This document shows, one piece after another, positions 34,852 to 44,824 of a DNA stretch of 64,000 bases. The first letter of the stretch is position 1; the number at the start of each line of letters is the position of its first letter. The translations under genes and the position numbers were made by a program. The DNA is from Algoriphagus litoralis (GTDB lineage Bacteria > Bacteroidota > Bacteroidia > Cytophagales > Cyclobacteriaceae), in assembly GCF_003259255.1 (NCBI RefSeq), contig NZ_QGOL01000007.1, forward strand, positions 124,001-188,000. Reading direction: 5' to 3'. The notes beneath the pieces were generated by a model. The model searched no databases and was not told the DNA's origin. It saw nothing but the letters and a program-made list of their open reading frames with translations.

Positions 34852-35437
34852 AGGTTTGGTGGGGGGTTCTTTACTTTCAAAACAGTACCCGCTGACTTGA
34901 GGATTATTCTTGAAAATGTGTTCACAATTATTGCCTGATACTGTTTTCTTAAATGATTACGCTCCAATTTTTTAATTTCTTATTCCTGATTTTAAAATTT
35001 GCTTTTTTGAAAAAAACAAAAATTTTCAACTGCAAAATAAAATCTAATCAGCCATTAATAAGCTATTTTAAGCATAAGCTGAAATATCTGTCTCAATTTT
35101 GAAATTCAGCATGAATTAAGCAAATAATTAATTCAATTCCCTTTTAATCTTGTTTCTAATCCATAAACAACTGATGCCAATCAAGAAAAAGGTACTCCTT
35201 TTATGAATCCCACTAGGATTCAATTTTGCCAAGATTCTTTTGGTCATCCTCGAAATAGTTAAAAAACATAAGGCTACTTTGCCTGGAAAGAATCCTCTAC
35301 GATTCTAATAAAATCCACAGGTAAACAGGCCATCAGAACTGCAGTAGTCGCTAGCATTGGGACAGAGGTAAAGGGTCTAAAATTAAAAACCTTGAGAAAT
35401 TTACCATCAATCGTTCTGATAGGATTAAGTTAGAGAA
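34852..35437. other. AT-rich intergenic region with a decayed reading frame
   Basis: 586 bp without a supported gene. It holds AT-rich runs (about 34970-35160), a short hairpin GAATCC/GGATTC (35205-35221), and near 35280-35420 a minus-strand stop-to-stop frame of about 48 codons whose translation has an ordered look (FNFRPFTSVPMLATTA) but no start codon at its beginning. It may be a gene remnant. Confidence 0.4.
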
Positions 35438-36850
35438 CTACTGCCTAATTCCCCCCAACTCTTTTTCAAGTTGTTCCAATGTTTTCCCTTTAGTTTCAGG
35501 CAAAATCCTCCAAATCACCAAAAACCCTAAGCAGCAAATCATGCCATATAGCCAAAAATTATTGGCCCAGCCCAGATTTTCCTTGATCGCCGGAAAGCTA
35601 TAGGTCAGGGTAAAATTCCCTACCCAATGAGCCAATGCCCCGATTGAAATGGCTGCTCCTCTAATTCGTGTTGGAAAAATCTCTGAAAGAATCACCCAAA
35701 GCAAGGGAGCTAAAGAAATGGAATAGAACATCACATTCAAAAGCACCAAAACTACCACATACCTACCTCCCAAATCAGCATAGAATGAATAGCCCAATCC
35801 AGCATAAATCAGGGTCATGGCACCAAGGCAGACCAGCAAAATAGATTTGCGACCAAACTTGTCCACCGTAGCAAAGGTCACAAAAATCGAAGCCACCATC
35901 ACTCCACCGATCACCACGATATTGAGCATCATCTGCTTAAGCGTAAATCCTGCCGCCTGGAATATATCAGCTGCATAGTAGATCACCACATTGATTCCAC
36001 TCCACTGCTGGAGGAAAGCCAAAAAAATCCCAATGGCGAGCAACTTGAGCACATTTTTGCCCAGCAGATCCCCTAAATTCACTTCGCCCAGATCGCCATC
36101 ATCCAGCGTGGATCGCGTCTCTTCCAATGAATCTTTTGCGTAAGCCTCCCCTCCTATTTTCTTCAGAATCTTCATTGCTTTATCCTGCTGATTATTTTTG
36201 ATCAGCCATCGGGTACTCTCTGGCACAAAAAACATCAGCACAAAAAACAACATTGCCGGAACCAATTCAGCACCAAACATCCAGCGCCAACCCTCTTGAC
36301 CAATCCAACTAGTGGCGATTGCTGCAAAATCTGCATTTTCAGCTAAGCCCGTATCCAAAAGTGAAATTTGCCAATTGGCAACTTGCGCCAGGAGTACCCC
36401 GATCATCACTAAAAATTGATTGATCGTCACCAGCCGTCCTCGTTTTTCCGGAGGAGCCAATTCAGATATGTAAAGTGGGGAGAGATTCAGTGCGATTCCC
36501 ATCGCAATACCTCCCAAAATCCGGTAAAAATTAAACCACCAGAACGTACCTGCCAGGGCTGTGCCCAGAGCGGAGATGGAGAATAATAGTCCCGAGAAAA
36601 TCAGTAGTCGCTTCCGTCCAAGCCTATCGCTTAAGAATATACACAATGCGGCCCCAACCATACAGCCCACCAATGCTGAACTTGTACCCCAACCCTGATC
36701 TGCAACAGAGGTAATGTCGAAATACGGCTCATAAAAGGGCTTAGCACCTCCAATCACGACCCAATCGTAGCCAAATAAAAAACCGCCCAGCGCAGCGGTT
36801 ATACTGATTAGCCAGATGTAGGTTTGATTGTAAGGGTAAGTTTGGGCCAT
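35438..36850 (-). CDS. MFS sugar porter
   Basis: A 470-residue major-facilitator protein of the sugar-porter family, 12 helices. Signatures include GGFLFGYDWVVIGG (helix 1), SDRLGRKRLLI after helix 2, PESTRWLIKN before the central loop, QQWSGINVVIYYA in helix 7 and PETKGKTLEQLEKEL at the C-terminus. It most likely imports a hexose or pentose by proton or sodium symport; xylose and arabinose porters share this length. The start is ATG 36850; the in-frame TTG at 36883 would add a basic tail and is less likely. Confidence 0.92.
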   Translation of the reverse strand: MAQTYPYNQTYIWLISITAALGGFLFGYDWVVIGGAKPFYEPYFDITSVADQGWGTSSALVGCMVGAALCIFLSDRLGRKRLLIFSGLLFSISALGTALAGTFWWFNFYRILGGIAMGIALNLSPLYISELAPPEKRGRLVTINQFLVMIGVLLAQVANWQISLLDTGLAENADFAAIATSWIGQEGWRWMFGAELVPAMLFFVLMFFVPESTRWLIKNNQQDKAMKILKKIGGEAYAKDSLEETRSTLDDGDLGEVNLGDLLGKNVLKLLAIGIFLAFLQQWSGINVVIYYAADIFQAAGFTLKQMMLNIVVIGGVMVASIFVTFATVDKFGRKSILLVCLGAMTLIYAGLGYSFYADLGGRYVVVLVLLNVMFYSISLAPLLWVILSEIFPTRIRGAAISIGALAHWVGNFTLTYSFPAIKENLGWANNFWLYGMICCLGFLVIWRILPETKGKTLEQLEKELGGIRQ

Positions 36851-37054
36851 GGTTTGTTTTGGATAAATTGAAATTGACCTCAAAAAATACCTGAATTTCT
36901 GAAAGATACAATCCTGTAAATTCCGGATCTCACACCGAATTGGGTCACTCCGCCTCCAACTTCAGAATTCCTTCAAAGGATCCCTTTAGATTTTGTGCGA
37001 TAAAGTATTCCCAACTATCTTAAACACGACTCTAGCCAACTACCGACACAGCCC

Positions 37055-37738
37055 ATGAAAATCCTCCTTGTGGAAGATAATCCCGAACTCACCCAAAACG
37101 TGGTCAACTACCTCTCCCTAGCGGGAATAATCTGTGAGTCAGCTCCTTCGCTCCACGAAGCGCAGGACAAAATCCTCAGCTTCGAATACGACTGCATTTT
37201 GCTTGACTTGATGCTGCCAGATGGGAATGGACTCGAGCTGCTCCAGATCATCAAATCTCAAAAAATCACTACAAATGTCCTGATCATCTCTGCCAAAGAT
37301 GCGCTGGATGATAGACTGAAAGGACTGGACCAAGGGGCGGATGATTACCTTCCCAAACCATTCCATCTTTCAGAGTTGCTTGCCCGAATAAGAGCAATCT
37401 TTCGCAGATCCAAACTGGGAGGCTTTGATGCGGTAGTTTTCAATGAAATCACGATAGAAATCCATCAGCTACTAGCCAAAGTACATGATCAGGTTTTGGA
37501 CCTGACTAAAAAAGAGTTTGACCTCTTACTGTTTTTCATCACCAACAAAAACCGGGTATTGGGAAAGCAAGCCATAGCCCAGCACCTTTGGGGAGATTAC
37601 ACCGATGACTTGGCAAATTTTGATTTTGTCTACCAGCATGTCAAAAATCTCCGAAAAAAAGTGACCGCAGCAGGAGGAAAAGACTACATCACGACAGTCT
37701 ATGGTATCGGCTACAAATTTGACCCATTGGCACTTTAA
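37055..37738 (+). CDS. OmpR/PhoB-family response regulator
   Basis: A 227-residue two-component regulator. Receiver domain (1-115) with acidic Glu/Asp at VEDN, phosphoacceptor Asp51 in LLDLMLPDG, Ser79 and Lys101 in YLPKPF; winged-helix DNA-binding domain (about 130-225) with LTKKEFDLLLFF and the transactivation-loop segment NFDFVYQHVKNLRKK. It precedes its histidine kinase by 81 bp and then a TonB-dependent receptor, so a role in controlling uptake or metal stress is plausible. Confidence 0.93.
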   Translation: MKILLVEDNPELTQNVVNYLSLAGIICESAPSLHEAQDKILSFEYDCILLDLMLPDGNGLELLQIIKSQKITTNVLIISAKDALDDRLKGLDQGADDYLPKPFHLSELLARIRAIFRRSKLGGFDAVVFNEITIEIHQLLAKVHDQVLDLTKKEFDLLLFFITNKNRVLGKQAIAQHLWGDYTDDLANFDFVYQHVKNLRKKVTAAGGKDYITTVYGIGYKFDPLAL

Positions 37739-37819
37739 ACTTTACCCATATCCTTAAAATCACTGCAAAATCGCTCCCAGCCCTCGGCCAAAAGCGAAAA
37801 TTTCTGAATCCAACCTCCC

Positions 37820-39073
37820 ATGAAACTCATCAATATCATCACCCTTTGGTATCTCGGAATAACACTTGCAGCATTACTTGTAGGCGGATTTTTCATTTAC
37901 AATAAACTGGAGGCTGAGATTGATTTTGAGCTGGGAATGGAGCTGACGAGGCAAATCGATGCCTATGCCGACCGAATCGAAAATGGTGTCTCTGCCGATA
38001 GACTACAGTACGACAAGCTTGAAATCGTCGAAATCCCCTATCAGCTGCCAATCGAGGAACTGAACCTCAGAGATACCTTGGCCTATCATGATCCGATGAA
38101 TCAAAATGAAGTCCAGCTGAAGGCTAGCAAATCCTATAAAATAAATGGAAGACATTACCGGATTTCCTATTACAACTTGGTCGTAGAAGCCGAGGACATT
38201 ACCGAAACCGTAGTGATCACCATGCTGGCGGTGTTTACGATTCAACTGGTTTTCATCGGATTCTTTTTTAGGATTATTTCAAAAAAAATCTTCCGTCCAT
38301 TCCATGAAAGCTTAGATGCGGTGCAGTCATTTAGCTTTCAGAAGAATGAACCTCTGGAGTTTCAAAAAAATGGAATAGTGGAATTTGAAAAGTTGAATGA
38401 TTTTCTGGAACGAATGACTAAAAAACTACTCAAAGACTACCGGCAAATCAAAGAGTTTTCTGAAAACCTTTCCCATGAAATCCAGACTCCTTCTGCCATT
38501 ATTCGTGGCAAATTGGAGCACTTGATGAATGAAGAAATCACCGCGCAACAGGCCGAATTGATCAGTTCGGCTTACCAAAACAATGAGCGAATCAACCGAA
38601 TCGTTCGTTCATTGGGGATCCTTGCCAAACTAGAAAACGAAGAATTTGAAGCGCCGGAGACAATAAATCTCAGCGCCATTACCGAAAAAATTCTGGCGGA
38701 TCTGGAAGAATTGATGGCCATCCGGTCCATCCAAATAACGACTAAGATCGATCCGATGGTTTGGCTGGACATCCACCCTTATGTCGCAGAGGTACTGCTG
38801 AATAATCTGATCGGGAATTCCATCAAACACAATATGGACAAGGGCAAAATCAACCTTGAGCTGAATTCTCAATTTCTAAAAATTGAAAATACTGGCAGTG
38901 CTCCGACCATGGATCCAGAGGAATACCTGCAGCGATTCAAAAAAAGTAGCGACCATCCTGATTCAGTGGGTCTTGGACTGGCGATCGTGCAGCAGATCTG
39001 CAAAAATTATGGATTCAGACTCTTTTACAATTTCGAAAACAATATGCACGTCATTCGGATTCTATTTAGGTAG
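37820..39073 (+). CDS. Sensor histidine kinase
   Basis: A 417-residue membrane kinase: helix 1 (about 7-28), a periplasmic loop (about 30-130), helix 2 (about 132-150), HAMP-like linker, dimerisation/phosphoacceptor helix with SENLSHEIQTPS (His219), and the ATP-binding domain with N box LLNNLIGNSIKHN, an unusual weak G1 and G2 box GLGLAIVQQI. The ATP lid region is short (about 40 residues shorter than many HATPase domains). Cognate to the regulator just upstream. Confidence 0.9.
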   Translation: MKLINIITLWYLGITLAALLVGGFFIYNKLEAEIDFELGMELTRQIDAYADRIENGVSADRLQYDKLEIVEIPYQLPIEELNLRDTLAYHDPMNQNEVQLKASKSYKINGRHYRISYYNLVVEAEDITETVVITMLAVFTIQLVFIGFFFRIISKKIFRPFHESLDAVQSFSFQKNEPLEFQKNGIVEFEKLNDFLERMTKKLLKDYRQIKEFSENLSHEIQTPSAIIRGKLEHLMNEEITAQQAELISSAYQNNERINRIVRSLGILAKLENEEFEAPETINLSAITEKILADLEELMAIRSIQITTKIDPMVWLDIHPYVAEVLLNNLIGNSIKHNMDKGKINLELNSQFLKIENTGSAPTMDPEEYLQRFKKSSDHPDSVGLGLAIVQQICKNYGFRLFYNFENNMHVIRILFR

Positions 39074-39135
39074 CCAACTTCAAAATTGGTACAAAATGTA
39101 ACTGTACACTTGTATCAAAACCAACATTCTGCCCG

Positions 39136-41475
39136 ATGAATCTTAGTAAATCTTTTCTGTTGATTTTATTCTTTTTCGCCTTACCTAGTTTGGTTTGGGC
39201 CCAAACCTTTAAAGTATCTGGAACCCTTAAAGATGCCCAACGGAAAGAGGTCTTGGGATATGTTCAGGTTGCGCTTTTTGCCGAAGGCGAAGAGACAAAT
39301 CCTGAAGCCTACTCGGACTCTGACGAAAACGGAAATTTCACCCTCGAGGCTAAGCCTGGCACCTATACCTTCAAAGCATTTTTCCTCGGTTTTGAAGATC
39401 AGGTGATCACTGGCCTAAAGCTAAACAGTGACCTAGACTTAGGAGATATCCTAATGAAAAGTGAAGGCAAAAATCTTGAGGAGGTCGTAGTAGAAACTTC
39501 AAAAATGCCTGTCCGGTCAAGCCTAGAAGGGATCACGATCACACCTGAAAACAATATTGCCAACGCAGGTGGTACCCTGCTCGACATTCTGCGCAATACT
39601 CCCTCTATTGCTGTGGCTGATGATGGCACCATCTCCCTTCGAGGAAGTACCGGCACAAATATCCTGATCAATGGACGAAACTCCTCGCTGACTCAAAATC
39701 TCGATCAACTCCCAGCTAGCGCCGTGGAAGAGGTCCGTGTGATCAACAATCCCAATGCAAGGTTTGACGCCGAGGCAGAAGGTGGAGTGATCGACATCAT
39801 TCTCAAAAAAGGCCAGGATCTCGGTACCCATGGCGGACTGGAAGCCACTTATGGTACTAGAAACAGAACCAATCTGGGAGGCAGAATAAATCACCGAAAC
39901 ACCAATTTCAACGTCTTTGCTGGATACAACTACAGAGACTGGAAGGATGTAGGAACCCGAAGATCTACCCGGGTGATTTTTGAAGATCAGGAGACTTTGA
40001 CTCAGAACACGGATAATGTAAACCGCAACCAAGGCCATAATCTGAACTATGGAGCAGATTATTACTTTGGAAACAATGTGCTCAGCTATGAAGGTGTCTA
40101 TCAATATGGTCAGGATTTTCAGACCAATACACTCTACGCGGAATTGGACCGAATGAACCAAGCCGGTGAAAATGAATCATTCGATTACGTGAGAAGAAAT
40201 ACGGAGGATGAAATCGACGAGGGACTGGACAACGCGCTGATTTTCGAGCACAACTTCAAAGACAAAGGGCATTTACTGCGATTCACAGCCAGTCATTCCT
40301 ATCGAAATCAATTCAAAACACAGCGGATCGGGATTTTTGGCAACACCCTAAATCCCAGCAATGAAAATCTGACCGGTCAAGAACGAGCTTTTACGGATGA
40401 AGTGCGAAATATCTCAGTATTTCAATTTGACTACATCAAACCACTGGAAAACGGAAAGTTTGAAACAGGGTTGAAGTCCAACATCCGAAAGTTTGACAAC
40501 GACTACCAATATTTGAGACGGGACGAAAGCACTCAGGATTTTGTGGAAGATCCCGCGGTAAGCAATCGTTTCTTGTATCAGGATCAAATCCATGCTGGGT
40601 ATGCCGTGTACTCGTCTACCCGTGGAAAAGTGGAATATGCATTGGGACTTAGAGGGGAATACACACTGGTAGATACTTATTTGGAAAATACAGGCGAAGA
40701 GAACAAGCAGGACTATTTCAACCTATTCCCAAGCTTGCAGACCATGTATAATCTGAATGACAAGCACGCATTAAAATTCACCTACAGCCGAAGAATCGAC
40801 CGTCCGACCGCCTGGAGATTGAATCCATTTCCAGACATCACCGATTCATTAAATATCAGAAGAGGCAATCCCAATCTTCAGCCTGAAATGATCAATTCCT
40901 TTGAATTTGGGCATTTGGCCAATTTTGAAAAATCGAGTTTCACCACAAATCTCTTTTACAGAAAAGTAAACGGACAATTGGACTTCATCACCTTCGTCGA
41001 AGACGGAATTTCTTATTCCCAGCCCGAAAACCTGCTTTCAGCTAGTTCTTACGGGATAGAATTTGTGGGAATCAGTGAAGTCAATGATTGGTATTCACTG
41101 AATGGTGGGGTAACACTATTCCGAATAGATGTAGATGGATCCAACATCAGCGAGGAATTCACCAACTCGGGATTTTCTTGGAATGTCAAGCTGATCCAGG
41201 ACTTCCGACTTCCCTATGGACTCAATTTCCAATTGGCAGCAAACTACGATTCTCCAGAAGTAGAAGCACAGGGAAGAGACTTGGCTCAATACTATGTAGA
41301 TGCGAGTCTGCAGCGATCTTTTTTTGAAGATCGGGGAAATCTATCCCTCAGCCTTCGAGATGTGTTTGATACACGACGATTTGCTGGAAATGCGCTTACC
41401 AATCGGTTTTCTCAGGATTTCTATGCCAAGCGGGAAACCAGAATCCTGTTAATGACTGCAAGATTTAATTTCTAA
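39136..41475 (+). CDS. TonB-dependent outer-membrane receptor
   Basis: A 779-residue receptor with signal peptide (ending VWAQ), an N-terminal carboxypeptidase-regulatory-like domain (FKVSGTLKDAQRKEVLGYVQVALF, about 25-110), a plug domain (LLDILRNTPSIAVADDGTISLRG, about 130-230) and an outer-membrane barrel of the OMP_b-brl_3 type ending ILLMTARFNF. Its substrate is unknown. No SusD-like partner is adjacent, so polysaccharide uptake is not indicated. It follows the two-component system, which may regulate it. Confidence 0.9.
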   Translation: MNLSKSFLLILFFFALPSLVWAQTFKVSGTLKDAQRKEVLGYVQVALFAEGEETNPEAYSDSDENGNFTLEAKPGTYTFKAFFLGFEDQVITGLKLNSDLDLGDILMKSEGKNLEEVVVETSKMPVRSSLEGITITPENNIANAGGTLLDILRNTPSIAVADDGTISLRGSTGTNILINGRNSSLTQNLDQLPASAVEEVRVINNPNARFDAEAEGGVIDIILKKGQDLGTHGGLEATYGTRNRTNLGGRINHRNTNFNVFAGYNYRDWKDVGTRRSTRVIFEDQETLTQNTDNVNRNQGHNLNYGADYYFGNNVLSYEGVYQYGQDFQTNTLYAELDRMNQAGENESFDYVRRNTEDEIDEGLDNALIFEHNFKDKGHLLRFTASHSYRNQFKTQRIGIFGNTLNPSNENLTGQERAFTDEVRNISVFQFDYIKPLENGKFETGLKSNIRKFDNDYQYLRRDESTQDFVEDPAVSNRFLYQDQIHAGYAVYSSTRGKVEYALGLRGEYTLVDTYLENTGEENKQDYFNLFPSLQTMYNLNDKHALKFTYSRRIDRPTAWRLNPFPDITDSLNIRRGNPNLQPEMINSFEFGHLANFEKSSFTTNLFYRKVNGQLDFITFVEDGISYSQPENLLSASSYGIEFVGISEVNDWYSLNGGVTLFRIDVDGSNISEEFTNSGFSWNVKLIQDFRLPYGLNFQLAANYDSPEVEAQGRDLAQYYVDASLQRSFFEDRGNLSLSLRDVFDTRRFAGNALTNRFSQDFYAKRETRILLMTARFNF

Positions 41476-42105
41476 AAGAACAAGTCAGCAAAAAAACATA
41501 TGCACAGCCACAGGGAAGGCTGTTGAAGATAAATTTTAGATAGATCGGGTTAACAAGAGAAGCACTGGCTCCATGGGCGGTGCCTCTCTCAAATTTTAAA
41601 CCAAGAAAATCTCGGATAGCTTGTCAGCTTTTTAATTTGCAGAATTAGCTTTTGCAAAGACTATAAATCAATTTCAGGTGGATTGGCCGGATGAAAGATG
41701 AGTTTATCGCCTTTGGTTTTTTGCAAGAAATCAAAGAATATTAGCTCAGTTTGTGTTAAAAAATTAACCCCTGAAAACTATCCAGTTCTATTTTTAACAT
41801 AGAAAAAATTTCCAAAAAAAAGTCCTGAAAAATCCACCCCACTCAAGCAGCGCATGGCCACATTCAATAATTTTTTCCCCGCTGATACAGTCATATTATC
41901 TCCTTTATTGATTTTCCAAAAATCATAAAAAGGCTTGCATAAGTTCGTAATCACTCAAAGTTCAGAACATTTTGGAGTTAGATTACTTAAAAACGGATAA
42001 AAATTTCATCAAAGAATGCCGAACAACTGATTTTTATGTTGAATTTGCGTCAATTTCATTTTCCTAATTGCTATCTCAGTCTTCCAATTCTCAAAACCAA
42101 ATTCC
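41476..42105. other. Intergenic region, no gene recognised
   Basis: 630 bp. AT-rich, with no open frame of convincing quality on either strand and no tRNA-like cloverleaf. There is a partial hairpin at about 41547-41578 (GCAC and GTGC arms flanked by GAG/CTC) without a T tract. The final 160 bp is presumably the promoter region for the outer-membrane protein that starts at 42106. Confidence 0.45.
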
Positions 42106-42762
42106 ATGAAAAAAATTGCACTTGTTTTTGTTTTGGTCATTTGCGCAGTGACAGGTTATTCCCAAGAACTTCGATTAAATACCTATGCGGGCTATGTCTT
42201 TGACGACAAAGTGGACAATTATTACTCATCAAACTCCTACTTCGAAGGAAAAATCCTTGGAGGATTCAGATGGGGAGCAGGAATAGAATACCAACTTCCC
42301 AGCTCCACAAAGGCGTTTGAACTTCAGTACCTAAATGAGCAGACTACCGCTCCTATCACCTATCTGGACGGAGGTTTGGGTGGTGGAATTGTGCAAAACT
42401 CCGTTTTTGACCTCTCAGAAAACTGGATTATGCTTAACGGCACCAATTATTTCCCAGTCAGCGATGTAGCAGAGCCATTTGTTGGGCTTGGAATCGGAAT
42501 GGGAATTTTTAAAGCAACCAATCCTGATACTAGAAGAAGTCAAAACGCAACCAAATTTGCTTGGTCGGTTCGTGGTGGATCCAACTTCTGGTTTTCGGAG
42601 CGGGTTGGGATCAGAATCCAAGCTTCCTTGATGTCCGCTGTGCAAGGCGCTGGGGGTGGATTGTATTTTGGCACTGGAGGAGTAGGCGCTGGAGTTTCTA
42701 CCTATTCGACCTTATTTCAATTTGGATTTGACGGAGGTTTGGTGTTCAAATTCCCTCAATAA
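42106..42762 (+). CDS. Outer-membrane beta-barrel protein
   Basis: A 218-residue exported protein with signal peptide (ending GYSQ) and alternating strands typical of an 8-strand porin-like fold (FRWGAGIEYQLPSSTKAFELQY, FVGLGIGMGIFK, RVGIRIQASLMS). It ends GLVFKFPQ. It resembles small OmpW/OprF-type proteins in length but I cannot name the family. A perfect hairpin terminator follows 18 bp downstream, so it is a single transcription unit. Confidence 0.75.
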   Translation: MKKIALVFVLVICAVTGYSQELRLNTYAGYVFDDKVDNYYSSNSYFEGKILGGFRWGAGIEYQLPSSTKAFELQYLNEQTTAPITYLDGGLGGGIVQNSVFDLSENWIMLNGTNYFPVSDVAEPFVGLGIGMGIFKATNPDTRRSQNATKFAWSVRGGSNFWFSERVGIRIQASLMSAVQGAGGGLYFGTGGVGAGVSTYSTLFQFGFDGGLVFKFPQ

Positions 42763-42780
42763 TCCAATGCGGGAAATGCT

Positions 42781-42816
42781 AAAAAAGAAGAAGTAGACTG
42801 CTACTTCTTCTTTTTT
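42781..42816. terminator. Perfect 16-bp terminator
   Basis: Arms 42781-42796 and 42801-42816 are perfect inverted repeats over 16 bp with a 4-nt loop; the stem is flanked by A/T tracts, so it is symmetrical and could act in both directions. It serves the outer-membrane protein gene ending at 42762. Confidence 0.85.
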
Positions 42817-42920
42817 GACAGTCTAATTCGAGGACTTTTTCAATTTTCACCAAAGCTTTCGCTACTAAATCCTAGATTGGTTAATCAATCCCAAATTTTC
42901 CACTGCTAGTTACCCAGTCT

Positions 42921-44120
42921 ATGAAATCAAAGCTCCTTGTCGGCCTAGTATTGGTAATCACATTTCAGGTTTCAGCACAGACGGATTCCGTTTCTTTTAA
43001 ACCAAACAAATTCAACCAGTTCAAAGTCGTCCCACTCCCAGCGATCGGCTCCAATCCTGCCAACGGATGGCTTTTTGGCCTTGCTCCTTCGGCCACTTGG
43101 TATATGGGTGATCCTAGTACTACTAAGATGTCCAACTTGGTAGGAAACTTCCTGTACACCACTAAAAAACAATGGATCTTCAGCTCCAGAAGTAATATTT
43201 ATCTCAATGAGAATAAGTTGATTCTCATCGGAGACTGGCGGTATTTTATCACTTCGCAGCCTACCTATGGCTTGGGAAGCAGCACGCCTAATGAACTGGG
43301 AATTACTCCATCACTGGGGGGAAGCTTATGGGGAGAACAACAGATGGACTTTAGGTTGCTCAGGTTTTATGAGGCGGCCTTGAAACGAATCGGTGATACC
43401 AAGTTTTACTTAGGCCTTGGGTACCATTTGGATATCCATTCCAAGATTGAAAATTATGCCGAATCAATCCCAGACTTCAATCCGATATTTTCTCATGATG
43501 CGTATAACAGCATCAAAGGATTCGATCTGGACAGCTATACACTTTCGGGATTTTCTTTAAACTGGGTAATGGAAAATCGGGACGTTGCTGTATCGCCTTA
43601 TGAAAAGAATTTTGCCTGGGTTCAGTACAAAATCAACCCTTCATTTTTAGGTTCCGATCAGAGTTCATCCCTGTTGATGCTGGACTATCGACACTACATC
43701 AATTTGAGTGAAAAGCGCAAAAGAAACCTGATTGCACTTTGGGGTTTTGGCAACTTTGTAGTTTCTGGAAATGTGCCCTACATGAGTCTTCCATCTCTTA
43801 CATGGGATATGTTTGGCAGGACCGGAAGAGGTTATGCCCAAGGAAGATTCCGAGGGGAAAGTATGGTCTATACCGAAGCTGAATGGAGATTTCCGCTTCA
43901 ACAAAACAAGGAAACCTTCGGAGGAACTGTCTTTGTCAATGCAGCAAGCTTTAGCAGCAAAACAACCAATGAGTCCTTGTTCAACAAAATCAATCCTGGC
44001 TATGGAGTCGGCCTTCGAGTCATGATCAATAAACAGAACAGGACCACGATTTCGGCAGATTATGGATTTGGTCAAAAAGGGAATTCTGGCTTTTACCTGA
44101 ATGTAAACGAAAGCTTCTAA
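42921..44120 (+). CDS. BamA/TamA-like outer-membrane barrel protein without POTRA domains
   Basis: A 399-residue exported protein (signal ending VSAQ). The N-terminal half has a pattern seen in short surface-antigen-like Bacteroidota proteins (NPANGWLFGLAPSATWYMGD, then FSSRSNIYLNENKLILIGDWRY) and the C-terminus is barrel-like (GYAQGRFRGESMVYTEAEWRF, RTTISADYGFG). No POTRA repeats are visible, so it is unlikely to be the essential BamA; its role is unknown. Confidence 0.78.
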   Translation: MKSKLLVGLVLVITFQVSAQTDSVSFKPNKFNQFKVVPLPAIGSNPANGWLFGLAPSATWYMGDPSTTKMSNLVGNFLYTTKKQWIFSSRSNIYLNENKLILIGDWRYFITSQPTYGLGSSTPNELGITPSLGGSLWGEQQMDFRLLRFYEAALKRIGDTKFYLGLGYHLDIHSKIENYAESIPDFNPIFSHDAYNSIKGFDLDSYTLSGFSLNWVMENRDVAVSPYEKNFAWVQYKINPSFLGSDQSSSLLMLDYRHYINLSEKRKRNLIALWGFGNFVVSGNVPYMSLPSLTWDMFGRTGRGYAQGRFRGESMVYTEAEWRFPLQQNKETFGGTVFVNAASFSSKTTNESLFNKINPGYGVGLRVMINKQNRTTISADYGFGQKGNSGFYLNVNESF

Positions 44121-44249
44121 ACGAGATAGACTAGGAAATTTTAATAGTGTAGATGCCTTTAATTATGTATTAATTCTAAACAAAAACGCAGTTTTACAGG
44201 AATAAATTTTAAACCCAGTTCTTTATCCAAACATTAATTTTAAAGTATC

Positions 44250-44720
44250 ATGAAAAAATTATTACTCTCAGCATTTATTTTGGTAGCAGTAGGCTTTGGA
44301 AATTCATTTGCCCAGACTGTAGATGAGGAAATCGCTTTAGTTCAAGAAGCTTTTGGCAAAGACAAAAAAGCGCTGGTGGAAGACTACATGGATCTAACTC
44401 CGGAAAAATCAGCAGCCTTTTGGACGATCTATGAAGCTTATGAAATAGAACGAAAAGAAATCTCAAAAGAGCGCATGCTCATCATCAATGAATACATTGA
44501 AGAATTCACCCGTATCGGAAATGAAGAAGCAGATGTGTTAGCCACCCGTTCTTTGAAAAATGACGCAAGACAGAATAAGCTTTATTCAGCTTACTATAAG
44601 AAGTTCAAAAAAGCGACTTCTGCTATGGATGCTGCAAAATTTATTCAGATTGAATTCTACATTTCCAATACCATCAGGAATGCAATTCAACAAGAGTTGC
44701 CATTCATTGGTGAAATCTAA
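44250..44720 (+). CDS. Secreted helical protein, unknown function
   Basis: A 156-residue protein with signal peptide (ending SFAQ) followed by an all-helical, Glu/Lys-rich sequence with a heptad-like pattern (YMDLTPEKSAAFWTIYEAYE, then RLLIINEYIEEFTRI-like helices). It resembles Spy/CpxP-type periplasmic chaperones in size and helix content but lacks the LTxxQ signature, so the assignment is weak. It stands alone in a group of small envelope genes. Confidence 0.7.
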   Translation: MKKLLLSAFILVAVGFGNSFAQTVDEEIALVQEAFGKDKKALVEDYMDLTPEKSAAFWTIYEAYEIERKEISKERMLIINEYIEEFTRIGNEEADVLATRSLKNDARQNKLYSAYYKKFKKATSAMDAAKFIQIEFYISNTIRNAIQQELPFIGEI

Positions 44721-44824
44721 AAACTCATAACCCTACTTACATTTACTTAACCTAGCTGGGATATTTTGTTAAATTGTTACTATCCAAGCTTTATTAAAAT
44801 TCCACAATCAAATTTCTACTCTTT

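Noticed and set aside
39523-40161. 212-codon antisense frame in the TonB receptor gene
   Set aside because: Long but antisense to a well-supported receptor with clear domain motifs; no promoter or family motif.
41476-42105. Possible small RNA or gene in the 630-bp spacer after the TonB receptor
   Set aside because: No open frame of coding quality, no strong hairpin with T tract and no promoter with both boxes. Could still encode an RNA; RNA-seq would decide.
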